Source: a virus
Direction: 5' to 3' (one strand)
Length of the DNA stretch: 64,000 nt
IMG/VR virus record: IMGVR_UViG_3300005529_000029
Coordinates: 1 to 64,000 of that record
In this document: positions 25,377 through 34,277 of the stretch, piece by piece
Numbering within the stretch: position 1 is the stretch's first letter
Layout of the letters: every line of letters starts with the position of its first letter
Made by a program: the position numbers and the translations under genes
Notes under the pieces: generated by a model
Seen by the model: only the letters and a program-made list of their open reading frames with translations
Told to the model about the DNA's origin: nothing
Databases searched by the model: none

Positions 25377-27015
25377 AGATCTTGAAGTTCTTTAGACTAT
25401 CGCGTTCACCCGCGACCGCTGCACCGCCTGATCGCTTTGATCGCTTCTCAAAATAAGCCTCTGCCTGACTATGAGCATCAACCTGATCGTTATTTGCTCC
25501 ATTAGGAAACATCTCGTGTTCATGAATACACTCTTCAACCCAGGAGTAGAGCTGGGGATGTGGCATAAAGACATCGCCCGCGGCAATCGTATATTCCATC
25601 GCGACAGCGCGATCTTCCTTTGAGCCAAGAGGATCAACTGCCATAATTCCAGTGAGTTTCTTTTTTAAGAGCTGAATAACTGCAACGCCATTCGCGCGTT
25701 CTTCAATCAATTTCACTCTTGCAGTTGGCCATTTCCTCGATGTTTTAACGATGGCTCTGAGAGTTTCAGGTATATCCATTCGTTCGCGAATGACGTCAAG
25801 AAAGAACTTCTGACTTCCCTTACGACCTATCACAAGCCCGACAACGTATGAGGAGTCATTTAGATTCTTGAAAGAACAGTCCCATGTTTGAATGATCTCG
25901 TCAAAGGCAGATGGTAGAGTGATACAGGCATAATCTTTATATGATCCATCTTCCTGTTGAACTTGAATTGATGGCATTGGCTGAGTCCTGGTCGTGTAGT
26001 ATCGCCACCACCATCGCTTGAACATTCCACCGCCAATGGGAACGGGATCCTGTTGAAGCTGTCCAGCAGCGGCAAATGGACCCATCTCTTTCTCAAGAAT
26101 CTTTGCTTCTGCTTCTGGAAATCGTTCTGGCGCTAAAAGCTCACCTTTCTCTGTACGAGGATCACTCCAGCCAATACACGTGACATGCTTCACAGGTTTG
26201 GGTACATATCTAAATGGTAGGCAGAGATGTTCCCAACCACCTTGTTCAAGAACGTAACCCGATAGATCGTTTTGTCGACAGCGCTGCATGATCATTACGT
26301 CAACATCAGTAGCAGGATCGATCTTTCGGCTAACCCAGACCTGGCGGTACCACTGAATAGCACTCTTAATCATCGTGTCATTAAGAGCATCTTTCATATT
26401 ATGAGCATCATCGATCACTCGGCGATTGCCACCTTCGCCAGTTGCCGTTCCACTAACTGATGTCGCGATCCGATAGCCAGCGCGATTGTTCTTATAGTTA
26501 CTCTTAATATTCTGATCACTAACCAGGTGATATAAGTGCCCCCATCGTCTCTGATACCATTCACTCTGGATAACAGCACGACAAGCAATATTGTCCCGAA
26601 GAGTTAGATCGCCAGAATATGCAGCAAAGAGCCAGCGTAAGGTTGGTTCATGGATCCACTCCCAAGCTGGCCAGAGAACCGAAACAATCGATGACTTACC
26701 ATGTCGAACGGGGATATTGATTAAGAGTTTGCGAATCTGGCCTAATCGAATTGCTTCAAGATGTTCACAGATTGCTCCTATATGAATTCCATCTTTAAAT
26801 GGCTGTCCAGGATTAATAATTGGCCATGCTTGTTTGACGAATTCATATAGAGAGACTTCCGCTTTAACTGTGTTCTCCGGATCGGGAGGTTCTGGTCGAG
26901 CAATCGATTTATATTCTTTGATCTGATTAGAATCCTTCAGTGCAAGTTTCTTCGCCTCACGCTGAAGCTTTAAGTCATCAACAAGTTTATTGTATTCCAG
27001 AGTGCCGTGTTCCAT
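25363..27015 (-). CDS. terL: Terminase large subunit
   Basis: 550 aa. ATPase: Walker A-type IPVRHGKSS with Lys107, Walker B VIDDAH with Asp202/Asp203. Nuclease domain: EIIQTWDCSFK with Asp379 then DSSYVVGLVIG, followed by KLIEERANG and NDQVDAHSQA, the typical second and third acidic positions. It pumps DNA into the head and cuts the concatemer. It lies directly after the small subunit. Confidence 0.95.
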   Translation of the reverse strand: MEHGTLEYNKLVDDLKLQREAKKLALKDSNQIKEYKSIARPEPPDPENTVKAEVSLYEFVKQAWPIINPGQPFKDGIHIGAICEHLEAIRLGQIRKLLINIPVRHGKSSIVSVLWPAWEWIHEPTLRWLFAAYSGDLTLRDNIACRAVIQSEWYQRRWGHLYHLVSDQNIKSNYKNNRAGYRIATSVSGTATGEGGNRRVIDDAHNMKDALNDTMIKSAIQWYRQVWVSRKIDPATDVDVMIMQRCRQNDLSGYVLEQGGWEHLCLPFRYVPKPVKHVTCIGWSDPRTEKGELLAPERFPEAEAKILEKEMGPFAAAGQLQQDPVPIGGGMFKRWWWRYYTTRTQPMPSIQVQQEDGSYKDYACITLPSAFDEIIQTWDCSFKNLNDSSYVVGLVIGRKGSQKFFLDVIRERMDIPETLRAIVKTSRKWPTARVKLIEERANGVAVIQLLKKKLTGIMAVDPLGSKEDRAVAMEYTIAAGDVFMPHPQLYSWVEECIHEHEMFPNGANNDQVDAHSQAEAYFEKRSKRSGGAAVAGERDSLKNFKIYGAI

Positions 27016-27017
27016 TT

Positions 27018-27662
27018 CTAACCTATGCGCTCAACCATCTCGATCGTTTCTTCTTTGATTTTGGCTTCGATTAGATTGTCAGTATTCGCCTCTGGTAATT
27101 GCTTCTGCTTATTGAATGTCTGCTCTTTAACCAATTCCCAGCGCGCGCGAAGGACATCACCTTTTCCATAGCCGGCATCGATCAATGCTTGTACGGCTAA
27201 TTTCAGTTCGATATTTTGATCCATTAATCGCTTGAGAGCCTCAAGCGCAATATTCACTGCACTCTGATTCTGATCGGCAATAGCCTGTCCATCAGGAGTA
27301 GTCTGGGCAATGAGAGTAGGCTTATCAACTCCAGTGAGTTTTGCTTCTCTTTCATCTAACTTAAGACAGAATTCGGCCGCTTTAAGATCGCCATCCATTG
27401 CCTTTGGAAAGTATCTTTTACGTAACTGATCATAGGAATATAAACGCTTAAGGCGAATCTTCTCAGCATTCTCCATCTGCTGTTCTTTTAAGCGCTTGAA
27501 GAGGATCCTTATATCGGTATTGATAACTGTCAAACTGACCTTGAGAGCTTCTGCGATCTCGCGGGAGTTCATTCCAGCGATAAGAGACTGAGATACCTTT
27601 AGCCGTCTCCCCTCGACGGTTAAGAGTTTGCCAGGCTGTGCTGTTTCAAAAGTACCTATCAT
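27018..27662 (-). CDS. terS: Terminase small subunit
   Basis: 214 aa. An N-terminal helix-turn-helix (KVSQSLIAGMNSREIAEALK, residues about 22-42), a helical stretch and a conserved-looking SREIAEALKVSLTVINTDI pattern, then a coiled-coil oligomerisation region (ENAEKIRLKRLYSYDQLRKR). It recognises packaging sites and stimulates the large subunit. It is immediately upstream of terL in the transcription direction (2-base gap). Confidence 0.8.
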   Translation of the reverse strand: MIGTFETAQPGKLLTVEGRRLKVSQSLIAGMNSREIAEALKVSLTVINTDIRILFKRLKEQQMENAEKIRLKRLYSYDQLRKRYFPKAMDGDLKAAEFCLKLDEREAKLTGVDKPTLIAQTTPDGQAIADQNQSAVNIALEALKRLMDQNIELKLAVQALIDAGYGKGDVLRARWELVKEQTFNKQKQLPEANTDNLIEAKIKEETIEMVERIG

Positions 27663-27728
27663 TTATACTTAGCAGTCTTCTTCGGTTTCGCCCATATCAA
27701 AATCATTTGGATATTCTTTATGCATCAC

Positions 27729-28598
27729 TTAAGCCTTCGCTTTCTTTGGCTCTAACTGATTCACAAAACCAAGCTGATCAAGCTGGGTATGAATCTGTAA
27801 CCAGTCCTCTTTGGAGTCTGGCATTCGGTTATGCGTCTCAAGGAACTCGCAATAGAGATGCGTTACATAGACCATGGCCATAAAGGCAGTCGAGGTATTG
27901 ATGATCCGCATTGAATCCTTGGCTTCGATAATAGCTTTCGCAATTTCTGGAAACTGCTCTTTGGCTCCAATCAGATGTAACTTGGATCCATTGGTAATCT
28001 CCTTTAGGCAGCTCTTTAGAGACTCCAATTCCTTCGGCAGAAATAGCAGGTCAATCGACTGCATAACTAATGCTTGATCAGAGAACGCTTTGAGGTCGAT
28101 TGGTTTGAAAGCCTCAAAATAAGTGTCATCAATTCCGGCATATTGCTTGAGAGCAATGTCCTCAATCTCTTCCCAGATTTTCTTGAGCTGGCCAGGATCA
28201 TCTTCACCGACGATCGAGTTATGCGAGATACGAATAGCAATCTGTTGCTGTCGGGAAAGGTTTCTATTGGTATAGATATAGAAGTGGTACTTCTCTCCCG
28301 CTTCATGGCCTGCTCGAATGCGATGGTGTCCACTAAGGACATAGATTTTGTTATCTTTATCGATCCAGCAAAGCGGCCAGGATGATGACGCTCCATCGGC
28401 TTTGATATTCGCTACGAGTTGCTGAAATTGCTGCTTCTTCATGAAACGTGGGTTATCTTCAGCAAAGATAAACTCCTCGAACGTGCCTACACCTAATCGA
28501 AAAGGTTTTTGGTACTTTTCGAATGTAATATTAAGAGGAATCAGGCTACTTTTGAATTCGCTGAGCTCGGTGTCTTGCTCGCCCATTTTGACCACCAT
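27729..28598 (-). CDS. ParB/sulfiredoxin-fold nuclease-like protein
   Basis: 289 aa. A ParB N-terminal domain at about residues 35-130: NPRFMKKQQFQQLVANIKADG, WPLCWIDKDNKIYVLSGHHR and IRAGHEAG; the SGHHR motif is the CTP/substrate-binding box. Phage proteins with this domain next to terminase genes are common, with roles in segregation, nuclease activity or DNA modification. A second ATG at 28586 (MGEQDTELSEF) with GGTGGT upstream is an alternative start. It overlaps the next gene by 58 bases. Confidence 0.75.
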   Translation of the reverse strand: MVVKMGEQDTELSEFKSSLIPLNITFEKYQKPFRLGVGTFEEFIFAEDNPRFMKKQQFQQLVANIKADGASSSWPLCWIDKDNKIYVLSGHHRIRAGHEAGEKYHFYIYTNRNLSRQQQIAIRISHNSIVGEDDPGQLKKIWEEIEDIALKQYAGIDDTYFEAFKPIDLKAFSDQALVMQSIDLLFLPKELESLKSCLKEITNGSKLHLIGAKEQFPEIAKAIIEAKDSMRIINTSTAFMAMVYVTHLYCEFLETHNRMPDSKEDWLQIHTQLDQLGFVNQLEPKKAKA

Positions 28599-29173
28599 TC
28601 TTGATAAAACTGCTTCATTCCCTTATTTGGCCAATCGGCATAATAAGTGAGAGCACCTACTTCCCTTTTGATGCACTCCATATAACTTCGATATTTCATT
28701 GATGATTGGCGATGTGTCCAGGCGGTTGTGATTACACCAACCGATTTTAGAAGGTTTGTCTTCTCCAACTCAGCGCGCATTTCATTGCTGAGAGCAATCA
28801 TCGCGATTAACTTTGAGGCTAGTTCATGTGGTTTTGGCTCGATCGGAAAGTCTGATAGCAGATACCAGATTCGTTTATTAATGAAGTCATGACGAATCCG
28901 GCTCATCTCAATAAAGCCAAGAACTTTTCCATCGGCGAGAACGGCAAATCCTTGCTCGGCTGAGCAGAAGTCTATGTGCCTGGCAAGGAAGAGTCCCTTG
29001 TAATACTGAACATCTGCAGTACTAAAGACACCAGTGGGATGTGAGTTTTGAAGGATTAACTTCTCAAGAGAAAAGTCGCCTGAACTGCCAATGATGATTT
29101 GCTTGTCATTAAAGACTGAGGCATTCTTGGCAATAAAACTTCTGATATTCGCATTAATCGAGCTTGCAAACAT
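28541..29173 (-). CDS. Possible phage methyltransferase / antirestriction-like protein
   Basis: 210 aa. The N terminus (FASSINANIRSFIAKN ... KQIIIGSSGDFSLEKLI) matches my recollection of a phage family annotated as putative antirestriction adenine methyltransferase, whose signature is an xxxGCSGNFTxE loop; here the cysteine is serine (GSSGDFS). These genes are usually paired with a ParB-domain gene, as here. No classical catalytic DPPY is present. Assignment is tentative; the pairing is the main support. Confidence 0.45.
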   Translation of the reverse strand: MFASSINANIRSFIAKNASVFNDKQIIIGSSGDFSLEKLILQNSHPTGVFSTADVQYYKGLFLARHIDFCSAEQGFAVLADGKVLGFIEMSRIRHDFINKRIWYLLSDFPIEPKPHELASKLIAMIALSNEMRAELEKTNLLKSVGVITTAWTHRQSSMKYRSYMECIKREVGALTYYADWPNKGMKQFYQEWWSKWASKTPSSANSKVA

Positions 29174-29176
29174 TAC

Positions 29177-29563
29177 CTAATCATCGAACTTCGGTTTGTG
29201 GACTGGATAAATATGTCTCTTCTGATGACGCGGATAATCGCGCTTTAGATCTTCGATCTCTTGTTCCAGGGCCTTGATCTTCGCATCATCTCTTATGGAT
29301 TTAATTAATAAGTCCTGAGCTCTCTGACGTTCTACCCGCTTCTCGTATCGGGACTTAATTAAAAGAAAGACGCCGGCAATGATTCCACCGAGGATCGTAT
29401 TTAGGATTGTAATCAACCCGCGTTCAGTATCTCCGGAAAGAAGAAAAATAAGCGGTTTCCCCAGCTCACCAACAACTACGAAGAGAATCCAGGCGATGAA
29501 GGCGTCAAGTAGTGCTCGCATAGTTATTGGCGTCCTCTCTTGGCTAAATTGATTCTCAGGCAT
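29177..29563 (-). CDS. Membrane protein with two helices and coiled coil
   Basis: 128 aa. Two transmembrane segments, about residues 17-43 (AFIAWILFVVVGELGKPLIF) and 50-70 (LITILNTILGGIIAGVFLLI), then a cytoplasmic coiled coil (ALEQEIEDLKRD) with basic residues. The ATG at 29563 has GGAGGT six bases upstream, so it is preferred over a second ATG. Located near the lysis genes, so a holin-like role is possible, but the charged C terminus is long. Confidence 0.5.
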   Translation of the reverse strand: MPENQFSQERTPITMRALLDAFIAWILFVVVGELGKPLIFLLSGDTERGLITILNTILGGIIAGVFLLIKSRYEKRVERQRAQDLLIKSIRDDAKIKALEQEIEDLKRDYPRHQKRHIYPVHKPKFDD

Positions 29564-29613
29564 TATGGACCTCCGTGCGGTCTTTCCAGGATTGCCCTCG
29601 ATATTCTTATTAC

Positions 29614-29868
29614 TTATGCTTCCGGTTCAGGTTGAATAATTGTCTCAGGGTGAGATTCTTCGATCACTGGCGCTGGACTGGACATAGAGTTGAGAATCTT
29701 TGCCTCGGCATCGATGACCGATTTACCGAGCGAAAGCAATTCTTCTCTTGTCTGTCCTGTATGATCAAGAAGACGTTCCCAGATTTGCTCTAGTTTAACA
29801 CCATCTTCATGGCTTTCTTCTAACCATTTCACCACCGCGGAAGAGTCGATTTGAAAATGTCCTGACAT
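29614..29868 (-). CDS. Hypothetical acidic helical protein
   Basis: 84 aa. It has a strong AAGGAG ribosome site. Helical and acidic (WLEESHEDGVKLEQIWERLL; TREELLSLGKSVIDAEAKIL) with a proline-rich tail. No family recognised. Confidence 0.55.
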   Translation of the reverse strand: MSGHFQIDSSAVVKWLEESHEDGVKLEQIWERLLDHTGQTREELLSLGKSVIDAEAKILNSMSSPAPVIEESHPETIIQPEPEA

Positions 29869-29892
29869 TGGTATTCTCCTTTTTAGAAAGGT

Positions 29893-29917
29893 GGGTGCAG
29901 GTTTTTAATCTGCACCC
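29893..29917. other. Stem-loop between late genes
   Basis: GGGTGCAG (29893-29900) pairs with CTGCACCC (29910-29917) around a 9-base AT loop. There is no clear T tract on either strand, so it may be an mRNA processing or stability hairpin rather than a terminator. It lies between two minus-strand genes. Confidence 0.45.
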
Positions 29918-29943
29918 ATTAGGTGCTCGTGCAGGGAAAAGAT

Positions 29944-30345
29944 TTAACTGACCTTTGGAGCCACTTGCTGTGACTGTAGTGCCTTCTGAAGATCAGTAAC
30001 GGCACTCGTCAGTCGACTCAGAGTATCATTGATACTGGATGACGGCTGCTGGTTCGAACCCCCATGATGTGTTCCACAAGTCGCACAGGCTCGATCATCA
30101 GAATGACGTACCAGATTCTGTGAGGATACAGTGATCGCTCCCGCAATGCCCGCCGTCGCCGTGGCCAGGATAACTTTCAGCGCATTATCGAAATCCAGTG
30201 ATGAGTTATTCACCCGGTTGGATAACTTCATCCCATCGATGCCCTGTTGTCGGCCATCGATATTATTCTCAAGAAACCTCTCTTGGGTTTCATCATCTTC
30301 GGCATTTGCCGCGGCTGTGGCATTTCCTATAACTCCATCTGACAT
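29944..30345 (-). CDS. Hypothetical protein with hydrophobic segment and cysteine pair
   Basis: 133 aa. Acidic N terminus, a glycine/alanine-rich hydrophobic helix (LKVILATATAGIAGAITV, about 56-74), then CATCGTHHGG and a C-terminal helix. The layout suggests a membrane-inserted or fusion-type protein. It lies within the lysis/late region. Function unknown. Confidence 0.5.
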   Translation of the reverse strand: MSDGVIGNATAAANAEDDETQERFLENNIDGRQQGIDGMKLSNRVNNSSLDFDNALKVILATATAGIAGAITVSSQNLVRHSDDRACATCGTHHGGSNQQPSSSINDTLSRLTSAVTDLQKALQSQQVAPKVS

Positions 30346-30496
30346 AATTAGCTCCTTTTAAACTTAACTTGGAAAACGTGAACGAACTTTGAAACTCAAC
30401 GCTGTCATTGCCATAGCGGGCAAACTCACACCGATTTGGAAATTATCCAGCAGAATTCGAGTTAATAGTTTCCACCAAGTAATGACAGCGAAACTC

Positions 30497-30730
30497 TTAT
30501 TGATTGGCTGCGATATTCGCTGCGATCTCTGCCTGATTTGCAATAAACGCCTTATGATCATCAGATAGATTGCCAAAGAACTGATTAACAATATCGGCCC
30601 AACTCATCTCAGGATTCTGAGACTTAAAGTGATTAATCAAGGCCGCAATACCACCAATGATGACGGGTGAATTCTGAAGAATCTCGAGGGTGATAGCCTC
30701 TCCAACTGGCATAGGTATATTAGAACTCAT
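30497..30730 (-). CDS. Small hypothetical protein, late region
   Basis: 77 aa. One amphipathic hydrophobic stretch (NSPVIIGGIAALINHF) and an acidic helix with an alanine-rich end. It overlaps the neighbouring membrane protein by 11 bases (coupled). The 150 bp downstream to 30346 hold no gene that I can support. Confidence 0.5.
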   Translation of the reverse strand: MSSNIPMPVGEAITLEILQNSPVIIGGIAALINHFKSQNPEMSWADIVNQFFGNLSDDHKAFIANQAEIAANIAANQ

Positions 30731-31541
30731 ATCCCTTAACTCCTTCTATGCAGGATTTCCAATTAGATGGATCCGTAATATCAATGCATATTTCTATCGA
30801 CGTTGGCAGTTGAGACTTCAACAAGGTGATAAGCGACTGAACTGTAGCCTGAGCTGAGGCGACAATTGTATGAAGTTGCTGATCTCCAATAGAGGCAAAA
30901 ACAGGATCGTTAAAAAGTCCGGCAATTTGTTGGCCTAAATTTAGAGCCTGAAGAATTGGTGGTCCTGTAAAGTTTGTATTATCGGTAATGATCTTCCCGG
31001 CCTGTTCTTCCAAGTCGATTGACTTGCCCCAGATCTCATTAATAGCATTCGACTGAGAGTTAAGTTGCGCGATCTGGTCATGGCGCTGTTTATCAGTTAG
31101 AGTCTTATCGGCCTTAAGTTGCGCCAATTTTGTGCGATAGACATTCATGTAGGTATCCATCGCGGTACGACCGGAAAACCGAATATCATCCACATATTTC
31201 AGAGCCTTCTGTTGTGGGGTCTGCTGAACTTGCGTTGATGGTTTTGGAGTTCCACATCCATATTGAGGGATTAAAATCATAGAGCATAATAGAAATACGA
31301 GAATGATCTTTGTGGCCTGGCCAAAGTTTCCTGGTGTTGGCGCATTTGGATCGTATGGTTCTTGGGCAGACGATCCATCAGGGTTATATGAATGTGCGAT
31401 GATCGCTACGATTCCCTGAACGAACACAATCCCAAGCGCAATCCAGGGTTTTACTTTGTCTGACGCAATCGGAGTCGCCAGGTTTAGAAGATGAACGAGC
31501 AATGCACAAATCTGAATCAAAACATTTGTTTTTCGAGTCAT
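30720..31541 (-). CDS. Membrane protein of the lysis region
   Basis: 273 aa. Three hydrophobic segments near the N terminus (about 6-24, 34-50, 76-94), the third ending in LIPQYGCGTPKP, which resembles a lipobox (Cys95). The rest is a long helical region (YVDDIRFSGRTAMDTYMNVY; QRHDQIAQLNSQSNAI). Next to a GH19-type endolysin this fits a holin- or spanin-type function, but no family signature is present. Confidence 0.5.
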   Translation of the reverse strand: MTRKTNVLIQICALLVHLLNLATPIASDKVKPWIALGIVFVQGIVAIIAHSYNPDGSSAQEPYDPNAPTPGNFGQATKIILVFLLCSMILIPQYGCGTPKPSTQVQQTPQQKALKYVDDIRFSGRTAMDTYMNVYRTKLAQLKADKTLTDKQRHDQIAQLNSQSNAINEIWGKSIDLEEQAGKIITDNTNFTGPPILQALNLGQQIAGLFNDPVFASIGDQQLHTIVASAQATVQSLITLLKSQLPTSIEICIDITDPSNWKSCIEGVKGYEF

Positions 31542-31546
31542 TTGAC

Positions 31547-32143
31547 CTATCTCCTATTTTTTAACTCATTAGCTAAATTCATATTGTGACTAACGGCATA
31601 CCAGTGAGCTCCAGCAATCCCATGAAGCATTGCTTCATAGATTCGGGCATCGATCTTTTTGTGTGTAAACCCAAGTCTCATAATAACTGGCAATGTGGCC
31701 AAGCCAGCATCAATACCAATTGCAGTGGGAACGCTCAATTGACGTTTGCTATTTTTTGCGATACCAGTTTCGATGCAGCCAAATTTCTGACAGTGGAGTT
31801 GAGATTCAATATCGGCAGTCACGCTCGCCGCATAATCCGCCATCGATAGGATGCACCAAACTCCACAATGAACATCGGGTTGTGTGGGTCCAATATGACC
31901 CTGAATAGTCTGTTGCCACGGCATGTTCTGGGCTATTTTCGATTGATCAAAATCTCGAGCTGAGATAGGAGCGACATTAAGATGTGGCACCTTAAGCAAT
32001 TTGGGTTTGACTGCATCGATCCCATTGCCATTAAATTGCACTTTGGGCATTTCCAGGTGAACGACTTTTGTACTGGCCATCTGTCCATAAGCGGCTCCAA
32101 GGAATCCAAAGAGACAGATCAATAGGGAGAGGGTCTTTTTCAT
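31547..32143 (-). CDS. Secreted protein of unknown function
   Basis: 198 aa. N terminus MKKTLSLLICLFGFLGAAYG is a Sec signal peptide. The mature part contains HCGVWCILSMADYAASV and LHCQKFGC, with a His near AHWYAVSHN, a C...H spacing reminiscent of papain-like C39-type peptidases (Cys in VHCGVWC; His in GAHWYAV). Catalysis is only suggested. It sits between the endolysin (4-base overlap) and a membrane protein, so a role in lysis or in periplasmic protection is plausible. Confidence 0.5.
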   Translation of the reverse strand: MKKTLSLLICLFGFLGAAYGQMASTKVVHLEMPKVQFNGNGIDAVKPKLLKVPHLNVAPISARDFDQSKIAQNMPWQQTIQGHIGPTQPDVHCGVWCILSMADYAASVTADIESQLHCQKFGCIETGIAKNSKRQLSVPTAIGIDAGLATLPVIMRLGFTHKKIDARIYEAMLHGIAGAHWYAVSHNMNLANELKNRR

Positions 32144-32751
32144 AATGGTACCTCGCTTGAAGATTGGTCTATGATGAGTGCTTCAGAAAGAATTCGTTCG
32201 AAGGTCACAGCTAATCCGGCAATAGTTGCGGCCGAATCCTGGCCATTAATAATCCTGCGACACTCGATATACGCCTTGCAGATTTCCTCAAGAGCTATTG
32301 GAGTTTGATCATTCAGATAATCATTGAGAGATTTGCCAGTGAATAGACCTTGACGCATTCCAAGGGATGCAATCTGATATGCAATCTCCGGCTGGCAGGC
32401 AAGTTCAGGATCATTGACGAGATCCTGATTAATTAGGCGACCGAGTTTTAAGTAATTGTCTTTCCACGTTAACTGAATGTAACCGCGGCCATAATAGACA
32501 AGTCCGGTCTTCGCATCTGGCATTCCATAAGATCGACCCTTCCCTTTTCCAAACTCCTCGCGCGGTAAGAATGTATGCGCCGTTTCCCATTTGATCGTTG
32601 CTAGAAGATAGGCATGTTTCTCAAGAACTAATGGCTCCTTGAACTGATCATCGGCATTGATAAATCCAAGGACTTGTCGGAGTCCCGCTGGCTGAATATG
32701 TCCAGGAAACGCGCGTGGATAAGCAGATACGGTTTGGTCGACATTATACAT
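32140..32751 (-). CDS. Endolysin, glycoside hydrolase family 19-like
   Basis: 203 aa. Residues about 35-180: catalytic-type Glu in IKWETAHTF (family general acid), YYGRGYIQLTWKDNYLKLG (the GH19 core), and DPELACQPEIAYQIA. It hydrolyses chitin-like or peptidoglycan glycan chains and would release virions. ATG at 32751 is chosen over an in-frame GTG 12 bases upstream because GGAGGT lies directly before it. It is the first gene of the leftward late operon. Confidence 0.88.
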   Translation of the reverse strand: MYNVDQTVSAYPRAFPGHIQPAGLRQVLGFINADDQFKEPLVLEKHAYLLATIKWETAHTFLPREEFGKGKGRSYGMPDAKTGLVYYGRGYIQLTWKDNYLKLGRLINQDLVNDPELACQPEIAYQIASLGMRQGLFTGKSLNDYLNDQTPIALEEICKAYIECRRIINGQDSAATIAGLAVTFERILSEALIIDQSSSEVPL

Positions 32752-33030
32752 ATCGACCTCCACTCATCCGGAAAAATGGAGCGCTGGCCTTCAGTGACGA
32801 AGGTTTTCCTGACTGGTTGTCAGTCGCATCAGCGTAAATGCTTCCAGCGCTTAAAATCTGTGCAGATATATAGGTGGGCACTGAGGAGAGAGTTGTCATC
32901 TTTTTGGCCGCAGAATAAAGAAATTTACGATCGCCTCCCAAAAACTAAGTAAAAGGTCTTTAAATGTCAATATAAAAGTGTTAATGTATACGCAAAAATC
33001 AATACATTTCTGATTTCTTTAGGAGAATTT
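32752..33030. promoter_or_regulatory. Divergent control region (late operon / AraC gene)
   Basis: Lies between the leftward lysis/late genes and the rightward regulator. AT-rich at 32940-33030, with AATGTAT (32983-32989) and ATACATT (33002-33008) forming a 7-bp inverted repeat with a 12-base spacer, a plausible operator for the AraC-type protein. TTTAGGAGAA gives the ribosome site of that gene. A 65-codon frame on the minus strand overlaps the endolysin start and is not supported. Confidence 0.5.
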
Positions 33031-33774
33031 ATGAGTGCTGAGGTCGAATCATCAATCGAATCATCTGAGGTCAAACATCGGAAGAGTCAGATACTTATCA
33101 ATAATTGTTGCCAGCATATAGAAGCGGCTATTCTAAAATGTTTTCCAGAATACTATTGGGAGCACTGGATGGTAGTTGAAGATTCTCGGTATGAGCCATT
33201 GGCCGGAAAACCGCTGATGATAATTCTCGGTTTGGGCTATCGCTCAGTCAGAGATGATGTGATTCGATCAATAGCAAAGAAGCATCCGGAAGTGCTGATC
33301 ATCTCGCTTTTTAATATTGGCCGCCCTGGCTTTCGAGCAATACTCGAGGATACATTCACGCCGTTTCATATCGAGCTTCTAAATTTCGTAAAGGGATTAC
33401 CGGCGTTAATAACCTGTGATTGTGCAACTCAGCCAAAGAGTTTACAGGCATCGCAGATCCTCGAGCGCGCGAAAGAAGTTATCTATCGTCGTTATAAAGA
33501 GGCGCCACTAAATCTCTGGACTGTGGCAGATGAACTCAAGATTACGGCATCCCAGCTTTCAGCCTTTTTGAATCGAGGGGCAGGCATCAGTTTTCGAGCA
33601 TTACTGCAGGGAATCCGGATCGAGAAAGCAAAAGAGTTGATGACGTCACACCCGCAGATGTCAATTAAACAGATAGCATATTCTGTGGGATTTTCTGACA
33701 CGCATTATTTCTCACGATGCTTTCATAAAGTTGTCGGAGTGACCCCGACCGAATATAATAAGGGCAATGGATAA
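33031..33774 (+). CDS. AraC-family transcription regulator
   Basis: 247 aa. The C-terminal ~100 residues form the AraC/XylS double helix-turn-helix: LNLWTVADELKITASQLSAF, then MSIKQIAYSVGFSDTHYFSR and CFHKVVGVTPTEYN. The N-terminal half has a receiver-like alternating strand/helix look (PLMIILGLGYRS, PEVLIISLFNIG) but lacks a clear phosphoacceptor. AraC proteins are rare in phages. Placed at the divergent junction, it may switch late or early transcription. The next gene starts within its last codons. Confidence 0.85.
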   Translation: MSAEVESSIESSEVKHRKSQILINNCCQHIEAAILKCFPEYYWEHWMVVEDSRYEPLAGKPLMIILGLGYRSVRDDVIRSIAKKHPEVLIISLFNIGRPGFRAILEDTFTPFHIELLNFVKGLPALITCDCATQPKSLQASQILERAKEVIYRRYKEAPLNLWTVADELKITASQLSAFLNRGAGISFRALLQGIRIEKAKELMTSHPQMSIKQIAYSVGFSDTHYFSRCFHKVVGVTPTEYNKGNG

Positions 33775-34021
33775 ACGATATTATCTTCGGGCTCGTATCT
33801 GGGGTATGACCTCTCTTGAAATTGATAAGATGAGGGAGGATACATCTATCAAAATTATTTGTGCAGTTCAGCAGGTGGCAGATCGCTTGAAGAAAACCTA
33901 TCCAGATATCGCAGATCGAATTTTTACAATTGAATCCTATACAAACGCTTTTCCGGATAAATCGGAAATCCTTGTACGACACGCTGACCAAATTGTCATA
34001 GACGAACCTGATGGAAAATAA
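33767..34021 (+). CDS. Hypothetical small protein
   Basis: 84 aa. It overlaps the regulator by 8 bases, so is coupled to it. Helical (DTSIKIICAVQQVADRLKKT). No family recognised. Confidence 0.55.
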   Translation: MDKRYYLRARIWGMTSLEIDKMREDTSIKIICAVQQVADRLKKTYPDIADRIFTIESYTNAFPDKSEILVRHADQIVIDEPDGK

Positions 34022-34277
34022 TAAAGAGTCTTGGGCCACATCTAGCAATTCGGATCCAGTCTCGGATCTCAAGAGGTCCATAGAAAAGGCATTCGAATCT
34101 GTCGATAGCATTGCTTACTCCGATTGGGATATTTCCAGATCTGGGAGAGACAAGACGTCGTTTTCATTACTCGACGTTAAATCTGGTAAGATCATCAGCC
34201 CTAACTTTGATACTGAAGATGAACTGGCCAATTGGATGATGCAGAATTGGAGAAAACTTCATCTTGGAACTCACTGA
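34011..34277 (+). CDS. Hypothetical small protein
   Basis: 88 aa. It overlaps its upstream neighbour by 11 bases. Acidic, with an SYSDWDISRSGRDKTSFSLLD-like beta hairpin and DELANWMMQNWRKL helix. Unknown. Confidence 0.55.
   Translation: MENNKESWATSSNSDPVSDLKRSIEKAFESVDSIAYSDWDISRSGRDKTSFSLLDVKSGKIISPNFDTEDELANWMMQNWRKLHLGTH

Noticed and set aside
27663-27728. 18-codon minus-strand frame between the ParB-like and small terminase genes
   Set aside because: Too short to support, and it only fills a gap; noted because its ATG overlaps a stop.
30364-30591. 75-codon minus-strand frame after the late membrane genes
   Set aside because: It overlaps the better-supported 77-aa gene in another frame and has no ribosome site.
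32744-32941. 65-codon minus-strand frame between the endolysin and the AraC gene
   Set aside because: It needs a TTG start, has no ribosome site, overlaps the endolysin start and the control region, and its sequence shows no domain.
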